Positions 26,815-35,081 of a stretch of 64,000 nt of DNA are shown in pieces. Below the pieces are notes generated by a model, which was given only the letters and a program-made list of their open reading frames with translations, did no database searches and was not told where the DNA came from. A program made the position numbers and the translations under genes. The stretch comes from Haloferula helveola (GTDB lineage Bacteria; Verrucomicrobiota; Verrucomicrobiia; Verrucomicrobiales; Akkermansiaceae). Where the stretch lies: positions 1,488,001 through 1,552,000 of the forward strand of contig NZ_AP024702.1 of the NCBI RefSeq assembly GCF_037076345.1, in the 5' to 3' direction. Each line of letters begins with the position of its first letter. The first letter of the stretch is position 1.

Positions 26815-29067
26815 TCAGCGGGTGAGTTGAAGCACGCGGCCGTCGAGGAATCCTCGAAGTTCGATGCCGCCGTCCATCGGTGTCACCACGACCGCCCCGC
26901 TCTCGCCTTGATGGAAGACCGCCACCCCGGCGGACTCGCACGACTTTCTCCAAGAGTCGGGGATTCTTTCCTCCGGAGGGAATTCCGCGTGGCTCGCGAT
27001 CACGGCTTTTGCGCCCGTCGCCCTGAGGAACGGCCCGCCAAGCGAAAGGTCATGGGCGTGGCGGCCGGCAACGATCACATCGGCCCGCAGATCGGCCCCG
27101 GATTCCAGCATCGCTCGTTCCGTGGCCCAGCCTGCATCCGCCACGAAGAGAATCCGCCAACTCCGCCAATTTAGCCGCACGGGCATGACCCTCTCGTCGG
27201 CAATCTGGTGCCAGTTCCAAGAATCGGGTTGATGCAGCACTTCCAAACGAGCACCTTCAGCGAGCGGGTAGATCGCATCCTTTCCTCCCAGCACCAATGG
27301 CACCTCGCGGGCTTCCGCAGCGACCAGCAGATCACGGTAGTTGGAGCTCAGTGCCCTTTGGACCGGCACCAATCCGCGTCGGACCGGAAAGGCGTCCATC
27401 GCCTCCACCAAACCCCCGACGTGCCCGCCGTCGGGATGTGTGGCCACCAGCGAGTCGGGACGCAGCGCCATTTCCCTCAAGGACGGCAGCACGACGCGTT
27501 CGAAATTCCACTGCCCTCCCCCATCGATCAGCAGCGACGAACCACCGCCGTGCCAGCAGGCGGCCCCGTCATCTCCCAGATCGTAGACGATCAGAAACTC
27601 GTCCCCGGGTCTCCCGTGTGGCACCGAGAAATGACCACCGGGCACGTTTTGCCCCGCTTTCGCGATCGAAAGGGCAATGCCGGCCAGCTGCGCATTGGCC
27701 AGGTTGAGCCACTCGCTCAGCTTCGGCAGTGGTGAGCAGGCCGCCGCCATGAGCGCGATTCCAAGCAATGGCAGGACCACCAAAGAGAGGACCACGCTCG
27801 CGACCACTGAAACCGGAGTGACGATCCCGAAATGCCAAGCCGTCAGCGGAGCGGACCCTAGCCAGGCGGAGCCCGAGACCGTGAACAAATCCGCGGAGCG
27901 CTGCCGGATCCGTAAGCCCCCTTCCCGCCATCGTCCGTAAAGTGATCGAGGCAGGTAAGGTTCGGGTCGCGCGATCCACGAAAAGAGGCGGGATACCGGC
28001 CGGTGAAGAAGTCCGATCGCGGCGACGACCCCGAACGACAACTGAACGCCGACGCTGAAGATGCGGTCGGCATCGAGAAGGACGACCAGCAAAGCCGCGA
28101 GCCCGAGCGCATTGGCAAGATCCGGCCTGCGGCGGAACCAGAATGCACCCAGCACGACCGCCGCCATCCATGCAGCACGCATCGCGGGAGGTTTCATTCC
28201 GGTCAGCCATGCATAGCCGAACATCATCAGCACGAGCGGGATCAATGCCGCCTGCCGGGGAATGCCGAGCGACCGCATCAGCAACCACCCGAGCAGCCCG
28301 ACCATCCCGACATGAAGTCCGCTGACCGCAAAAACGTGCAGCGTGCCGCTCAGCCGAAACGGCTCGATCAGCACGTCATCCCCGGGGTGCTCTCCGAGAA
28401 CCACCGCGCGAATGACCGCCGCCTCCCGCGACTGCGGATCAAGCCCACGTGTCACCGCATTCCGGAAGCCCTCACGAATCGTCTGTCCGAAGATCGCCCC
28501 GGGATCCGGTTCCCTCACCACCGACACCCTGCCATCCATTTCCGCAAAGACCCCTTTGCGGTCGAGCCAGGGACGGACGTCGAACTCTCCCGGATTGCGC
28601 GGAGGCTGCGGCGGCTTCAGCACGCCCTTGGCCTCCACAACTGCGCCCTTCCCCGGCGGATTCCCCAGCGCACGGAGCCGGACTTTGCCCTCGGTTCCCC
28701 GCTCCTCGCAGACCGCCGACCAAAAGCGCCCGTGGGCTTGCGGCTGCTCGATCAACGTGAGCGTCAGCTCGCCGTAGCGACCGTCGCCCAACGCATCGCG
28801 CCTCTCCCTCCGATCCGAGACATCCCTCAGGTGCAGGGTGCCTGCGACCAACGCCACAACCGCACCGGCTCCGAGCAACCGCCAACAACCGGCGGCACCA
28901 ACGACGCCCGCGATCGAGACTAACAGCGCCAGCCCGACGATCCACGCACCGTCCGCGACCAATACTCCGGCCACGGCAAGCACCGCCACCCAGAGCAGGG
29001 GCCGACGCCCGGTCGACTTCTGAACCGCGTTACGCCACGCCCCACTCCTGCAACTTGTGGCGGGCAT
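26815..29067 (-). CDS. comEC: ComEC/Rec2 family DNA-uptake channel
   Basis: A 750-residue polytopic inner-membrane protein. The N-terminus has several membrane segments and a soluble OB-like domain (about 75-190). A competence membrane domain of about 8-10 helices (residues about 240-500) contains HVFAVSGLHVGMVGLLGWLL, the Competence-family signature. The C-terminal metallo-beta-lactamase-like domain has VATHPDGGHVGGL in place of the usual SHxDxDHxGG, keeping both His and the Asp. ComEC transports single-stranded DNA into the cytosol. Its start overlaps the upstream TPR gene by 38 bp. No other competence gene is visible here. Confidence 0.92.
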   Translation of the reverse strand: MPATSCRSGAWRNAVQKSTGRRPLLWVAVLAVAGVLVADGAWIVGLALLVSIAGVVGAAGCWRLLGAGAVVALVAGTLHLRDVSDRRERRDALGDGRYGELTLTLIEQPQAHGRFWSAVCEERGTEGKVRLRALGNPPGKGAVVEAKGVLKPPQPPRNPGEFDVRPWLDRKGVFAEMDGRVSVVREPDPGAIFGQTIREGFRNAVTRGLDPQSREAAVIRAVVLGEHPGDDVLIEPFRLSGTLHVFAVSGLHVGMVGLLGWLLMRSLGIPRQAALIPLVLMMFGYAWLTGMKPPAMRAAWMAAVVLGAFWFRRRPDLANALGLAALLVVLLDADRIFSVGVQLSFGVVAAIGLLHRPVSRLFSWIARPEPYLPRSLYGRWREGGLRIRQRSADLFTVSGSAWLGSAPLTAWHFGIVTPVSVVASVVLSLVVLPLLGIALMAAACSPLPKLSEWLNLANAQLAGIALSIAKAGQNVPGGHFSVPHGRPGDEFLIVYDLGDDGAACWHGGGSSLLIDGGGQWNFERVVLPSLREMALRPDSLVATHPDGGHVGGLVEAMDAFPVRRGLVPVQRALSSNYRDLLVAAEAREVPLVLGGKDAIYPLAEGARLEVLHQPDSWNWHQIADERVMPVRLNWRSWRILFVADAGWATERAMLESGADLRADVIVAGRHAHDLSLGGPFLRATGAKAVIASHAEFPPEERIPDSWRKSCESAGVAVFHQGESGAVVVTPMDGGIELRGFLDGRVLQLTR

Positions 29068-29722
29068 TCGCCGAGTGGCGGGTTTCGGGGAACTGGTCGA
29101 TCACCTGCTGCATGATCATCGAGGCCGACATCCGGTCCTGCAGCGATTCGTCGTAGATCTCCGCCAACCGGAACATCAGGAACGCGGCGTCGTTCTGGAG
29201 CCATTCCTGGCCCTCGATCGCCTCGCGCAAGGTCGCCACCGCGGCGTGCGGATCCTTGAGCTGGTCGCGCTGGACCTTCGCGATTTCGACCCATGGCAGA
29301 CGGTTCATCGGGTCAGCCGCAGCGGCATCACGAAACGCGGCCACCGCCTCGTCGTATTCACCCTGCGCCAGCTTGGCACGGGCATCGTGCATCGGATCCT
29401 CCTCGACCTCCTCCGCGCTGTCGTAGACCGCATGGGTCATCCGGTGCGCGATCGCCGGCAGCAGGTCGAACACGAAGATCACACCCACCAATCCGGCGGT
29501 GAGGAAAGCCATCAGGATTCCGGTAAGCGTCTTGCTGCTGTCGAGACTCTCGATCTGGTCGCGCATCGACGGGATCTTCTCCATCTCGTCCTGATAGCCG
29601 CGCTCTTCGATCGCCGCGATCTCTCGCTCGATCTCCTCCTGCTTGCCCTTGTCCTTGTTCATGAAGAACAGCCATCCGGCGGCAAGCGCGGCGCCGAGCA
29701 CCACATAAATGATCCACTTCAT
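29030..29722 (-). CDS. membrane-anchored TPR-like protein
   Basis: A 230-residue protein I cannot name. It has an N-terminal membrane segment (MKWIIYVVLGAALAAGWLFF), a short coiled coil with EEIEREIAAIEERG, and a second membrane segment (about 70-90, LMAFLTAGLVGVIFVFDLL). The cytosolic or periplasmic C-terminal domain of about 120 residues has TPR-like helices (ARAKLAQGEYDEAVAAFRDA). The last 38 bp overlap the comEC start, so the two genes are probably co-translated. Confidence 0.7.
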   Translation of the reverse strand: MKWIIYVVLGAALAAGWLFFMNKDKGKQEEIEREIAAIEERGYQDEMEKIPSMRDQIESLDSSKTLTGILMAFLTAGLVGVIFVFDLLPAIAHRMTHAVYDSAEEVEEDPMHDARAKLAQGEYDEAVAAFRDAAAADPMNRLPWVEIAKVQRDQLKDPHAAVATLREAIEGQEWLQNDAAFLMFRLAEIYDESLQDRMSASMIMQQVIDQFPETRHSANARHKLQEWGVA

Positions 29723-29787
29723 GTCCCCCGCTATCTAGCAGCGACCGGATAGCCCGGGAAAAGGAAAAACGTGCCGATTCGGCGGCA

Positions 29788-30150
29788 TCAGACCCGACGG
29801 GCGGCGCGACCTTCGTCGATCAGCTTCCAGAAGTGCTTCGACTCGGCCAATTCCTCATCCTCGGCAAGAGGGATCTTCGAGCGGAATACGAAGTCGGAGA
29901 ACGTGCCCTTGTGCAGCAGGCGGTGGACGATCACCGAGCCGTCCTTGACCTCGAAATACAGGCGCCAGTCCCGCGCCCGGAAACGGTAGAGGGTTTTGCC
30001 GTCCCGCTCGATCTTGCCGAAGCGCTCCCCGTCGATGTTCTCCAGATCCTGCTGCGTCACCTTGAACTCATCCAGCAGGTCAAGCTGCTCGAGGGTATCG
30101 AGCTGCGAGATCTCGGCCGCGCTGATTTCGTTGAAGACGATCTGGAACAC
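29788..30150 (-). CDS. solitary RelE/ParE-like protein
   Basis: A 120-residue protein with a RelE-superfamily look. An N-terminal helical region (about 10-40) is followed by the strand series RFGKIERDGKTLYRFRARDW, RLYFEVKDGSVIVHRLLHKG and TFSDFVFRSK, comparable to the basic beta-sheet of RelE/ParE mRNA-interferase folds. A C-terminal extension of about 30 residues is atypical. No small antitoxin-like gene adjoins it on either side (a 50-bp gap before the PLD-like gene, a 65-bp gap after the TPR gene). It could be a stand-alone regulator rather than a toxin. Confidence 0.65.
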   Translation of the reverse strand: MFQIVFNEISAAEISQLDTLEQLDLLDEFKVTQQDLENIDGERFGKIERDGKTLYRFRARDWRLYFEVKDGSVIVHRLLHKGTFSDFVFRSKIPLAEDEELAESKHFWKLIDEGRAARRV

Positions 30151-30201
30151 GCCCGGGACGGTAGGGTTCAGGTTTCAGGTGCCAAGTTTCAAGTTCGCGG
30201 C

Positions 30202-30729
30202 TCAATCGCCATCCAACGGGTCCGGACATCGGTCACGCAGCCGGCAACGACCGCAGAATTCGCCGAGAAACAGATCGTCCGCCCAGCCCATCAGCCGCCG
30301 CACGTCGTCGCGTTCGTCGGTCACGAATCCGGCCTCGAAATTCCGCCGGTCCGGATGCTTCGCGCCCATCCCGGCACCCGTGAGGTTCGGGGAGCCGACG
30401 AAGGCCCGCCTGCCATCGACAATCACGGCCTTGGTGTGCACCCGAGGACAAAGCGCCCGCTCGAAAAGATCGCTCTCCACCAGCACCGGATAGCGGTCGA
30501 AGTCCTCCCGGAACCTCGGCCCCGGCTCCTTGGCGTGGATCAGCCGCACCGCCACACCGGCTTCGACCAGGTCGGCGAGCACCGACAGGAACGGGAGCGA
30601 CCGCTTCCCGCGGACCACGTGCAGGTCCTTGATGTCCGCGGTCACGATCCAAACGAAGCGTTCCGCCCCACCGACCATCTCCTCGATGACTCGATCGTAG
30701 ATTTCCTCGTTCAGCAGCAACTCTCGCAC
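30202..30729 (-). CDS. phospholipase D-like (single HKD) protein with C-terminal Cys cluster
   Basis: A protein of about 175 residues with one PLD catalytic motif: HTKAVIVDGRRAFVGSPNLT (HxK-x4-D with GSxN). PLD-superfamily members with a single motif dimerise to form an active site and may act as nucleases or phospholipases. The C-terminus FCGRCRLRDRCPD contains three closely spaced cysteines that could bind metal. No signal peptide is seen, so it is probably cytosolic. GTG 30729 was used; the open frame extends upstream to a TTG at 30834, so the start is uncertain. Confidence 0.75.
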   Translation of the reverse strand: MRELLLNEEIYDRVIEEMVGGAERFVWIVTADIKDLHVVRGKRSLPFLSVLADLVEAGVAVRLIHAKEPGPRFREDFDRYPVLVESDLFERALCPRVHTKAVIVDGRRAFVGSPNLTGAGMGAKHPDRRNFEAGFVTDERDDVRRLMGWADDLFLGEFCGRCRLRDRCPDPLDGD

Positions 30730-30934
30730 GACCCCTTGTCGCAGCTTTGCCGGGACTTGGGGAGGCCGGCTTTCGGGTGTGCGGAAGGTCGCGCCGACGC
30801 CGTACCTTTTCTGCCTCGACACCCCGTGGCCCAAGCAGCAGCCTCCGCCCAGATGAACTTCATCCTCCGCGGCCTGCTTGATCTGCCCGCCCTCCTTCTA
30901 GGGCTGGCCACCCGCTGAGTTTTCCCTTTCCCTA

Positions 30935-31017
30935 CCGCCGTTTTTCCGGCCGCCGCACTTTCCGCGGCACCCGTTCTTCTATTTTCCTGCTCTTTGCTCC
31001 CAGCTCTCTGCTTCCGA
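30935..31017. other. pyrimidine-rich low-complexity stretch before leuA
   Basis: A run of short T/C-rich words (for example CCTGCTCTTTGCTCCCAGCT) resembles repetitive low-complexity elements. It fills most of the gap between the PLD-like gene and leuA. No Shine-Dalgarno sequence is obvious before the leuA ATG. The rest of 30730-30934 shows no gene beyond the possible extension of the PLD-like frame. Confidence 0.4.
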
Positions 31018-31019
31018 CC

Positions 31020-32702
31020 ATGAACCCATCCGCCATCTCGAAATACCGGCCGTTTCCGCCGGTCTCCCTGCCCGACCGCACTTGGCCGGACCAGGTGATC
31101 GACCACGCCCCGATCTGGTGCTCCGTCGACCTGCGCGACGGCAACCAGGCGCTTCCCCAACCGATGTCGATCGAGGAGAAGCTCGAGTTCTTCGACCTGC
31201 TGTGCCGCGTCGGCTTCAAGCAGATCGAGATCGGCTTCCCTTCCGCCGCCGACACCGAATTCAATTTCTGCCGACGTCTCATCGAGGAGAACCGCATCCC
31301 TGACGACGTCACGATCCAGATCCTCGTCCAGACCCGCGAGCACCTGATCCGCCGCTCGTTCGAGGCGATCAATGGCGCCAAACGGGCCATCGTCCACATT
31401 TACAACTCGACCTCGCCGCTGCAGCGCCGGGTGACCTTCGGCGATGCCTCGCGCGACGAAATCCGCGACATCGCGGTCGAGGGCGCGCGCCTCGTGAAGG
31501 AACTGGTCCCGACCGTTCCGGACACCGAGGTCGTCCTGCAGTATTCCCCGGAGTCGTTCTCCGATACCGAACTCGATTTCGCTGTCGAGTGCTGCAACGC
31601 GGTCATCGAGGTCTGGCAGCCGACGCCGGAGAAGAAGATGATCGTCAACCTGCCGGACACCGTCCAGTGGGCAACTCCCAACGTCCATGCCGACCAAATC
31701 GAGTGGATGTGCCGCAACCTCAGCCGTCGTGACTGCCTGTGGGTCTCGCTGCACACCCACAACGACCGCGGAACCGGCACCGCCGCCACCGAGCTCGGCC
31801 TGATGGCCGGCGCCGACCGGGTCGAAGGAACCCTGTTCGGCAATGGCGAGCGCACCGGCAACCTCGACATCGTCAACGTCGCGCTGAACATGAACAGCCA
31901 CGGCATTCCGACCGGGCTCGACTTCTCCGACCTGCCGTCGCTGCGGGCCGTCTACGAACGCGTGACCCGCATGACCGTGCCGGAAAGGCAACCCTACGCC
32001 GGCGAGCTTGTGTTCACCGCCTTCTCCGGGTCGCACCAGGACGCGATCAAGAAAGGCCTCGACCGCCGCGAGCGGGAGCTCAAGGAGAACGCCGGCCTCC
32101 CCTGGGGAGTGCCCTACCTGACCATCGATCCGCAGGACATCGGTCGTTCCTACGAAGCCATCATCCGCATCAACTCGCAGTCCGGAAAGGGTGGCGTGGC
32201 CTACATCCTCGATCGCGAGCATGGCCTCGACCTGCCGAAGACCATGCACCCGCAGGTCGGCAAGACGATCTACGACCTTGCGGACAAGCGCGGCAAGGAG
32301 CTCTCGGCCGACGAGATCCGCGACGCGTTTTACGAACTGTTCGCCAACGTCGAGACGCACCTCGCGGTCAGCGACTACGAACTCGTCCACCACACGTCGG
32401 AGAAGGGTCGCGTCGACTGCACCGCGACCATCGTGCTCGACGGCGAGGAAAAGAAGATCGAGGGGCTCGGCAACGGTCCGATCAACGCCTTCGTCCACGC
32501 CCTCGAGAATGCCGGACTGAAGGACATCAAAGTGACCGACTACCGTTCCCACGCCGTGCGGGGTGGCTCCGACGCGAGTGCCGCCGCCTATGTCCAGCTC
32601 CAGCACGACGACGGGCGCATCCTGTGGGGCTGTGGCATCGATTCGTCGATCGAGATGGCCGGCCTGAAGGCGCTGGTCACCGCTTGGAACCTGCTGAGAT
32701 AA
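31020..32702 (+). CDS. leuA: 2-isopropylmalate synthase (type 2 LeuA)
   Basis: A 560-residue enzyme that condenses acetyl-CoA and 2-oxoisovalerate, the committed step of leucine synthesis. The N-terminus MNPSAISKYRPFPPVSLPDR and WCSVDLRDGNQAL (the catalytic RDG motif) define the long, actinobacterial/fungal-like type. The metal ligands HTHND and the motif GTLFGNGERTGNLD are present. The C-terminal regulatory LeuA-dimer domain is intact (about 440-555, including YRSHAVRGGSDASAAAYVQL), so leucine feedback inhibition is expected. It is a lone plus-strand gene 14 bp before a secreted protein gene. Confidence 0.96.
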   Translation: MNPSAISKYRPFPPVSLPDRTWPDQVIDHAPIWCSVDLRDGNQALPQPMSIEEKLEFFDLLCRVGFKQIEIGFPSAADTEFNFCRRLIEENRIPDDVTIQILVQTREHLIRRSFEAINGAKRAIVHIYNSTSPLQRRVTFGDASRDEIRDIAVEGARLVKELVPTVPDTEVVLQYSPESFSDTELDFAVECCNAVIEVWQPTPEKKMIVNLPDTVQWATPNVHADQIEWMCRNLSRRDCLWVSLHTHNDRGTGTAATELGLMAGADRVEGTLFGNGERTGNLDIVNVALNMNSHGIPTGLDFSDLPSLRAVYERVTRMTVPERQPYAGELVFTAFSGSHQDAIKKGLDRRERELKENAGLPWGVPYLTIDPQDIGRSYEAIIRINSQSGKGGVAYILDREHGLDLPKTMHPQVGKTIYDLADKRGKELSADEIRDAFYELFANVETHLAVSDYELVHHTSEKGRVDCTATIVLDGEEKKIEGLGNGPINAFVHALENAGLKDIKVTDYRSHAVRGGSDASAAAYVQLQHDDGRILWGCGIDSSIEMAGLKALVTAWNLLR

Positions 32703-32715
32703 ACTTCGTTTTGGC

Positions 32716-33732
32716 ATGAAGCGCCTCCTCGCCATCCTGTTCGTCTCCGCTTGTTCCCTCCAAGCCGAGCGGCCGGAACTGGAGTGGGCGGTCGAGGCCG
32801 CGGGTGATCCGTCGGAGATGCAGGAGATTCGCGCGGTCTGGACCGACGAGTCCACCTGCATGGTTCTGAGAAAGAGCGCCCTGCTGGGGCTCTACCAAGT
32901 CAGTGAACGGAAAACCCTCTGGGAGAAGGCCTTCGACGGCAATGTCGAGGGCTTCTGCGTCGGAGCCGCGTCGGCATGGGTGGTCAACGACATCCCGGGA
33001 AAAGACCGGGCGCTGCTCAAGATTGCCCCGAAGGACGGGTCCGTCGAGGAACGGATCCCGACGTCCGCCACCTTGAAGCGTTTCGGAGTGAAGCTTTCTC
33101 TCCCCTCCGCTCTCGAGTGGGTTCCGGGACAGAACGTGCTCGCAATCGAGGAAGTGGAGAACCGCCGTTCGAATCTGCACTTCGTGGACCCGGAAAAGTC
33201 GAAGAAACCGGTGATGGCGGAACTGGTGGGATACTTCTGGAACACGTCATCGATGCAACGAGGGGCCGCCTACGTCCACCACGGCGTCATCTACCGCATC
33301 GACGCCCGCTCCGGCACCCACGAAACGGTCTGGGACACGGGGCTCGGTGAGGGAGGCGAAGACTACCCCGCCCTTTGCGATTACGCAGTCACGCCGGACG
33401 GAGGCTTCGCCGCCATTGTCGACAAGGGTGGCTGGAGCTCCGGTTTCGACCTGAGCTGCCGGGAAGGGAAAGACGGCGAGATCCGGAAAGTCACCTCGGA
33501 TCTCGAAGTGGGACTGGTCAAGATCGACATGCCTCGCCGGAGGATCATCCGCGTCTCACGCGACAAACCCACTGTCCGGGTCCTCGACTTCCAGATGCGA
33601 TCGGTGGGAGAGCCGTCCGAACGGATACCCCACAACTGCTGGCACGCCTCGATCTCGCCGTCAGGCAATCGGGTCGCACTCATCGATGCCGCCGGCGCGA
33701 TCCTGTTCTTCCGACTTCCGGAGCAAGGCTGA
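32716..33732 (+). CDS. secreted beta-propeller-like protein of unknown function
   Basis: A 338-residue protein with an N-terminal signal (MKRLLAILFVSACSLQA). The body repeats strands and turns that look like a beta-propeller, with segments such as SGTHETVWDTGLGEG, DYAVTPDGGFAAIVDKGGWS and HASISPSGNRVALIDAAGAI. No enzyme motif is visible. It directly follows leuA (13-bp gap) but a functional link is unlikely. It is probably periplasmic; a lipoprotein is possible but the Cys context (VSACSL) is only a weak lipobox. Confidence 0.65.
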   Translation: MKRLLAILFVSACSLQAERPELEWAVEAAGDPSEMQEIRAVWTDESTCMVLRKSALLGLYQVSERKTLWEKAFDGNVEGFCVGAASAWVVNDIPGKDRALLKIAPKDGSVEERIPTSATLKRFGVKLSLPSALEWVPGQNVLAIEEVENRRSNLHFVDPEKSKKPVMAELVGYFWNTSSMQRGAAYVHHGVIYRIDARSGTHETVWDTGLGEGGEDYPALCDYAVTPDGGFAAIVDKGGWSSGFDLSCREGKDGEIRKVTSDLEVGLVKIDMPRRRIIRVSRDKPTVRVLDFQMRSVGEPSERIPHNCWHASISPSGNRVALIDAAGAILFFRLPEQG

Positions 33733-33734
33733 CC

Positions 33735-34199
33735 TCACCGGCCCGGGGTCGTCGCGCAGACTCCCTCCCCGCACTTCTCCACCTCCATCCGGTGCAGTTC
33801 CTCGCGGACCTGCCGGTCCTTCCTGCGGAAAAAGACCTTGCTCAGAGCGTGGCGATTGGCCGCAAGCACACGACACGCGTGGATGGCCACAGGGAGCAAC
33901 CCGGGGCCCGCCAGGCGGCGGGCCGCCCGCTGATGATTGGCGCAGCTGAAGAGGCACCAAACCCACGCCTCCGCACCGCGGAAGATCTCGCCCCCGCTCG
34001 TCCGGACCACCATCTCCCGCGCGGGATCCAGGGTTCCCAGGCCCGGAAACACCTTCTCCGCGTAGTCGGCCTGATACGGGATGAAGGAGATCGGAAACGC
34101 CCTCGGCTGCCGGTTGATCCACTCGTGGAAGGTGCAGCACATTCCGCATCGCCCGTCGTAGTAAACCTCAATGCCTTCGACTCGATCCTGCAATTTCAT
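33735..34199 (-). CDS. DCC-family thiol-disulfide oxidoreductase (DUF393)
   Basis: A 154-residue DUF393 protein. The signature YYDGRCGMCC near residue 13 is the DxxCxxC redox-like motif that names the family (DGxCxxC). A later segment around DPAREMVVRTSGGEIFRGAEA and the C-terminal basic helix fit the family. ATG 34199 was chosen because a strong AAAGGAGAG ribosome-binding site precedes it. A perfect 18-bp palindrome lies in its leader. It overlaps nothing; its 3' end converges with the propeller gene at a 2-bp gap. Physiological substrate unknown. Confidence 0.88.
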   Translation of the reverse strand: MKLQDRVEGIEVYYDGRCGMCCTFHEWINRQPRAFPISFIPYQADYAEKVFPGLGTLDPAREMVVRTSGGEIFRGAEAWVWCLFSCANHQRAARRLAGPGLLPVAIHACRVLAANRHALSKVFFRRKDRQVREELHRMEVEKCGEGVCATTPGR

Positions 34200-34217
34200 G
34201 ATCTCTCCTTTCTGTAT

Positions 34218-34235
34218 TTTCAGAATTATCTGAAA
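34218..34235. promoter_or_regulatory. operator-like perfect palindrome before the DCC gene
   Basis: TTTCAGAATTATCTGAAA has 7-bp perfect arms around ATTA and lies 19-36 bp before the start codon, in an A+T-rich leader. On the coding strand it contains GATAAT, a fair -10 match, so a repressor bound here could block transcription. The rest of 34200-34315 shows no gene. Confidence 0.5.
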
Positions 34236-34315
34236 CTTTTGGAAAGAAAAGAGAAATCGTTCGATCCGTGTTCCCGCAGGCATCGCGACGACCCGCGATC
34301 GACATGCCCGGCGCC

Positions 34316-35038
34316 CTATCCTTCCAGCACGCCCTGCGCCTTCAGCTGCTTCTCGGCCGCCTCCGCCCATCCCCGGTTGGCGGCCGGAGATGCCGGAGAC
34401 GGATGCAGCACCCTGCCGACGGTGGCGGTGCTAGAGACTACCTCCGCGGCGGTCGCCAGTTTGGCCTCGGCGTAGGCACCGACGCCGATCAGATACTGGG
34501 GCCGTAGTATTTCGAGCAGCTTGGCGAGATGCTCCATACAGGCATCCTCGACAGGTTCCATTTCGGAAGACGGCAACTTGTCGGGCGTGATGTTCGCGCC
34601 GGTTTCGCCCATCCAGACAAGCGGGCAGTAGTTCGCGACGAAGTGCCCGGCGAAGAAGTCTTCGGCCTGCGGATACTTTTCCGCGAAGTAGCCCCACAGC
34701 CTGCGGCCGCTCACTTCCGAACGCTGGCAGGCGAAGCCCTCGATCCTTCTCTTCGGGTGTTCGGGGTCCGGCTTCCCCACCGGTTCGTCGATCCCCATCC
34801 AGTCCTTGACCGCGGGAATTTCACCGAAGGGCACGCCGGTCTGGGCCATCCCCCACGGTCCGGGATTCATGCCGAGGAACAGCACCCGCTTCGGCCCCTT
34901 CCCGAAGCGCTTCAGATAGGCCTCGTGAGGCTTCCTGGCGTAGTCGGTCGGAAGGTAAACATGACTTGCTGTGGAAAAGGAAAGCGGGCGCAGCCTTTCG
35001 GTCAGCGCCCGCGAGATTTCGATCAACCGCCGGCTCAC
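34316..35038 (-). CDS. SMUG1-type uracil-DNA glycosylase
   Basis: A protein of about 240 residues resembling single-strand-selective uracil-DNA glycosylase SMUG1, which excises uracil and oxidised pyrimidines from DNA. Motif GMNPGPWGMAQTGVPFG (about residues 56-72) is the SMUG1 active-site motif 1. The later HPSPASPAANRGW supplies the catalytic His motif. VSGRRLWGYF and NYCPLVWM fit the central region. GTG 35038 was chosen because a longer frame (to 35167) runs into the PEP-CTERM gene. Bacterial SMUG1 is patchily distributed, mainly in Proteobacteria and PVC bacteria. Confidence 0.9.
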   Translation of the reverse strand: MSRRLIEISRALTERLRPLSFSTASHVYLPTDYARKPHEAYLKRFGKGPKRVLFLGMNPGPWGMAQTGVPFGEIPAVKDWMGIDEPVGKPDPEHPKRRIEGFACQRSEVSGRRLWGYFAEKYPQAEDFFAGHFVANYCPLVWMGETGANITPDKLPSSEMEPVEDACMEHLAKLLEILRPQYLIGVGAYAEAKLATAAEVVSSTATVGRVLHPSPASPAANRGWAEAAEKQLKAQGVLEG

Positions 35039-35081
35039 GCCCTCAGTCAAGCGGTCGGCCGGGAAACGATCAATCCCTTGA

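Noticed and set aside
30711-32861. 716-residue minus-strand open frame opposite leuA
   Set aside because: It lies over the clearly functional LeuA on the other strand and shows no family motif; a high-GC shadow.
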